Of a stretch of DNA of 6,014 bases, positions 4,468-6,014 are shown piece after piece (position 1 is the first letter of the stretch; every line of letters begins with the position of its first letter). The DNA is from JACDBD01 sp050743385. Lineage in GTDB: Bacteria; Actinomycetota; Acidimicrobiia; IMCC26256; JACDBD01. The notes under the pieces were generated by a model. That model had not been told where the DNA came from. It was given only the letters and a program-made list of their open reading frames with translations, and ran no database searches. Location of the stretch: the NCBI GenBank assembly GCA_050743385.1, contig JBOGFJ010000206.1, positions 1 through 6,014 on the forward strand, given 5' to 3'. Both the position numbers and the translations under genes were made by a program.

Positions 4468-5747
4468 GCACCCACGCCGGCGCCTACGGGGTGCTTCGCC
4501 GCGAGGTTCTGGCGCGGATCGAGAAGCGGCGGCTGCGACCCGAGGCTGATCTTGAGGAGGTCCGGGCCGAGGTCGACCGCGCGGTCGACGACTACCAGCG
4601 ACGGGCTCACCTCGGCACCGAGGTGCCACTCAGTGATCCGCGCGGGATGGCAGACCGGATACTCCGATCGATTACCGACTTCGGGCCGCTCACCGACTTG
4701 ATCGCGCGCCGCGACGTGGAGGAGATCTTCATCGAAGGGCCGCGCGTGTCCTACCTCGACGGCTCGGGCCGACTCCGGGGCCTCGCCACGCCGACGGGTG
4801 AGGCGGAGAACCGGCAGATCATCGAGCGACTGCTCGCCGCCACCGACCGGCAGCTGAACACGAAGCACCCGCTCGTGCAGGCCCGCGTCCTGCAGGGCAG
4901 CGCACGGCTCACGGCGGCCATCCCGCCGGTTGGCGATCAGCTCTCGGCAACGATCCGTCGGTACACCGTGCGCAACGTCACCCTCGACGACCTCGTCGAG
5001 CGCGACTCGATCGGTGCCGAAGCTGCCGGCTTCCTGTGGGCGGTGATGCAGCTCCGCAGCCGGGTCGCGATCTCAGGGGAGCCCGGTGCAGGCAAGACGA
5101 CTCTGGCCGCCGCGCTGATCGCCGCCGGCCCTGCCGGCCACTGCGTGCGTTCCTGCGAAGAGATTCGCGAGCTCGCGGTGCCCGTAACGCACGGCTCCTA
5201 CTACGAGGTGCGACCACCGGCCCTCGACGGCACGGGCGAGATCAGCTTGCGCGACCTGGTGAAGTTCGTCCTCGCGATGAGGCCAGACCGGATCGTGGTC
5301 GGCGAGGTCCGCGGCGCCGAGGCGTTCGAGCTCAGCCGGGCGGTCAACGCCGGGTGCGGCTTTCTGTGCACCGTCCATGCGAACAGTGCCGCCGAGGCAC
5401 TCAACGCGCTCGTCAACGCGGCACTCATGGCCGGGGAGAACGTGACCGAGCGGATCGTCCGCAAGGTGTTCTCCGAATCGCTCGATCTCGTTGTGCACCT
5501 CGATCGAGATGACATGCCTCGCGGCGAGCTAGAGGGCATCCGCCGGCAGGTCACCGAGATCACGGCGCTCGTACCCGCGTTGAGTGACGACTTCACGGTC
5601 GAACCGATCTTCGTCCGCGAGGCGCTCGGCAAGCCGTTGCTGTGGACGGGCGTCCTCCCCGGCCCGCTCGAGGCGCGGGTCGACCGGTGTCTGCCCGAGG
5701 GCCTGACCTTACGAAGTGTCGTCGAAGGAAGACGGATCCCGGCATGA
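4464..5747 (+). CDS. tadA: TadA/CpaF-family motor ATPase for Tad pilus assembly
   Basis: This encodes 427 residues, normal for the family. The protein is a hexameric type II/IV secretion ATPase that powers pilus assembly at the cytoplasmic face of the membrane. The N-terminal domain (about 1-175) includes FGPLTDLIARRDVEEIFIEG (73-92) and the arginine-rich SATIRRYTV (161-169). Walker A is GEPGAGKTT (205-213). The Asp-box region reads RSCEEIRELAVP (229-240), with glutamates where many relatives have E-D. Walker B is RPDRIVVGEVRGAEAFE (273-289). The His box is TVHANSAAEAL (303-313). These are intact, so an active ATPase is expected. I chose GTG at 4464 because it overlaps the tadZ stop (GTGA) and a G-rich stretch precedes it. 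The frame is open upstream to 4317, but that lies inside tadZ. It overlaps tadB by ATGA. TadA normally partners the TadB/TadC platform. Confidence 0.95.
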   Translation: MSTHAGAYGVLRREVLARIEKRRLRPEADLEEVRAEVDRAVDDYQRRAHLGTEVPLSDPRGMADRILRSITDFGPLTDLIARRDVEEIFIEGPRVSYLDGSGRLRGLATPTGEAENRQIIERLLAATDRQLNTKHPLVQARVLQGSARLTAAIPPVGDQLSATIRRYTVRNVTLDDLVERDSIGAEAAGFLWAVMQLRSRVAISGEPGAGKTTLAAALIAAGPAGHCVRSCEEIRELAVPVTHGSYYEVRPPALDGTGEISLRDLVKFVLAMRPDRIVVGEVRGAEAFELSRAVNAGCGFLCTVHANSAAEALNALVNAALMAGENVTERIVRKVFSESLDLVVHLDRDDMPRGELEGIRRQVTEITALVPALSDDFTVEPIFVREALGKPLLWTGVLPGPLEARVDRCLPEGLTLRSVVEGRRIPA

Positions 5748-6014
5748 GGCTGCTCGCCGCGTTGGCCATGGGCGTCTTCGCTTACTTCGTCGTCGGTTGC
5801 GTGACGGGGTACCTGCCCGATATCCGGTTCCGCCGGGGGCGCTCACGGTCGCAGCTCAATCGGCGACAGCTCTGGTTGCACCAGGCTGGTCTGGCCGTCA
5901 CGCCCGGTCAGTTCGCGATTGCTTCCATCGGCGTCGGTCTCGTGGGCTTCACCGTGGTCACCATGGTGACCGGGACGCCGCTCGTGGCACTCGTGCCCGC
6001 GGGCGCGGTGGCAG
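5744..6014 (+). CDS. tadB: TadB-like type II secretion F-family membrane platform protein (partial)
   Basis: The first 90 residues are present and the gene runs off the right edge. A transmembrane helix occupies about 2-24 (LLAALAMGVFAYFVVGCVTG), followed by the basic segment FRRGRSRSQLNRR (29-41). Then comes QLWLHQAGLAVTPGQFAIAS (42-61), typical of the cytoplasmic start of actinobacterial TadB proteins, followed by a hydrophobic stretch at about 58-90. The GspF/T2SSF domain proper would lie beyond the edge. TadB and TadC form the inner-membrane platform that TadA drives. The ATG overlaps the tadA stop (ATGA), and a purine-rich GAAGGAAG lies about 12 bases upstream. The operon position supports the identification. 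Confidence 0.8.
   Translation, partial: MRLLAALAMGVFAYFVVGCVTGYLPDIRFRRGRSRSQLNRRQLWLHQAGLAVTPGQFAIASIGVGLVGFTVVTMVTGTPLVALVPAGAVA

Noticed and set aside
2935..4629. 564-codon minus-strand open frame opposite the pilus genes
   Set aside because: Its composition is R/P/S/H-rich with no recognisable domain. It lies antisense to cpaB, tadZ and tadA, whose motifs are unmistakable.

Overview
The window is GC-rich throughout, with actinobacterial-style coding, near-leaderless gene starts and a Tad/Flp pilus gene order common in Actinobacteria. A high-GC actinobacterium is the best guess. I cannot name the species, and no rRNA or other taxonomic marker is present. I see no tRNA, rRNA, CRISPR array, insertion sequence or integrase.

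Left part, minus strand (1-1338). A polytopic membrane protein resembling the N-terminal half of membrane-fused spermidine synthase-like proteins runs off the left edge (1-701). Upstream of it on the same strand lies a MarR-family regulator (883-1338). The 181 bp between them (702-882) hold a 6-bp stem hairpin and a weak candidate promoter.

Middle part (1339-2506). A 71-72 bp divergent spacer separates the MarR gene from a plus-strand gene for an unrecognised 196-residue protein (1411-2001), whose two halves look like diverged copies of one small beta-rich unit. Convergent to it, with a 53-bp gap, is a small excisionase/MerR-type helix-turn-helix protein (2055-2309, minus). Its gene diverges from the pilus cluster across a 197-bp intergenic region containing several short palindromes and candidate promoters in both directions.

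Right part, plus strand (2507-6014). Four genes in the order cpaB - tadZ - tadA - tadB form the front of a Tad-type pilus (type IVc/Flp) or related type II secretion-like operon. Each junction is a 4-base start/stop overlap (ATGA, GTGA, ATGA), so translation is probably coupled. CpaB would be the periplasmic or cell-surface SAF-domain component, TadZ the MinD-like localisation factor, TadA the hexameric motor ATPase and TadB the inner-membrane platform. The pilin, prepilin peptidase and TadC are not in the window; TadC at least would be expected just to the right.

The points most worth a second look are the TadZ homologue, which has lost the Walker A lysines; the HTH gene divergent from the pilus operon, a candidate local regulator; and the two minus-strand regulator genes, which share an identical TANNNT-7 nt-start layout suggesting leaderless or near-leaderless transcripts. 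Nothing here is clearly an entirely new system.
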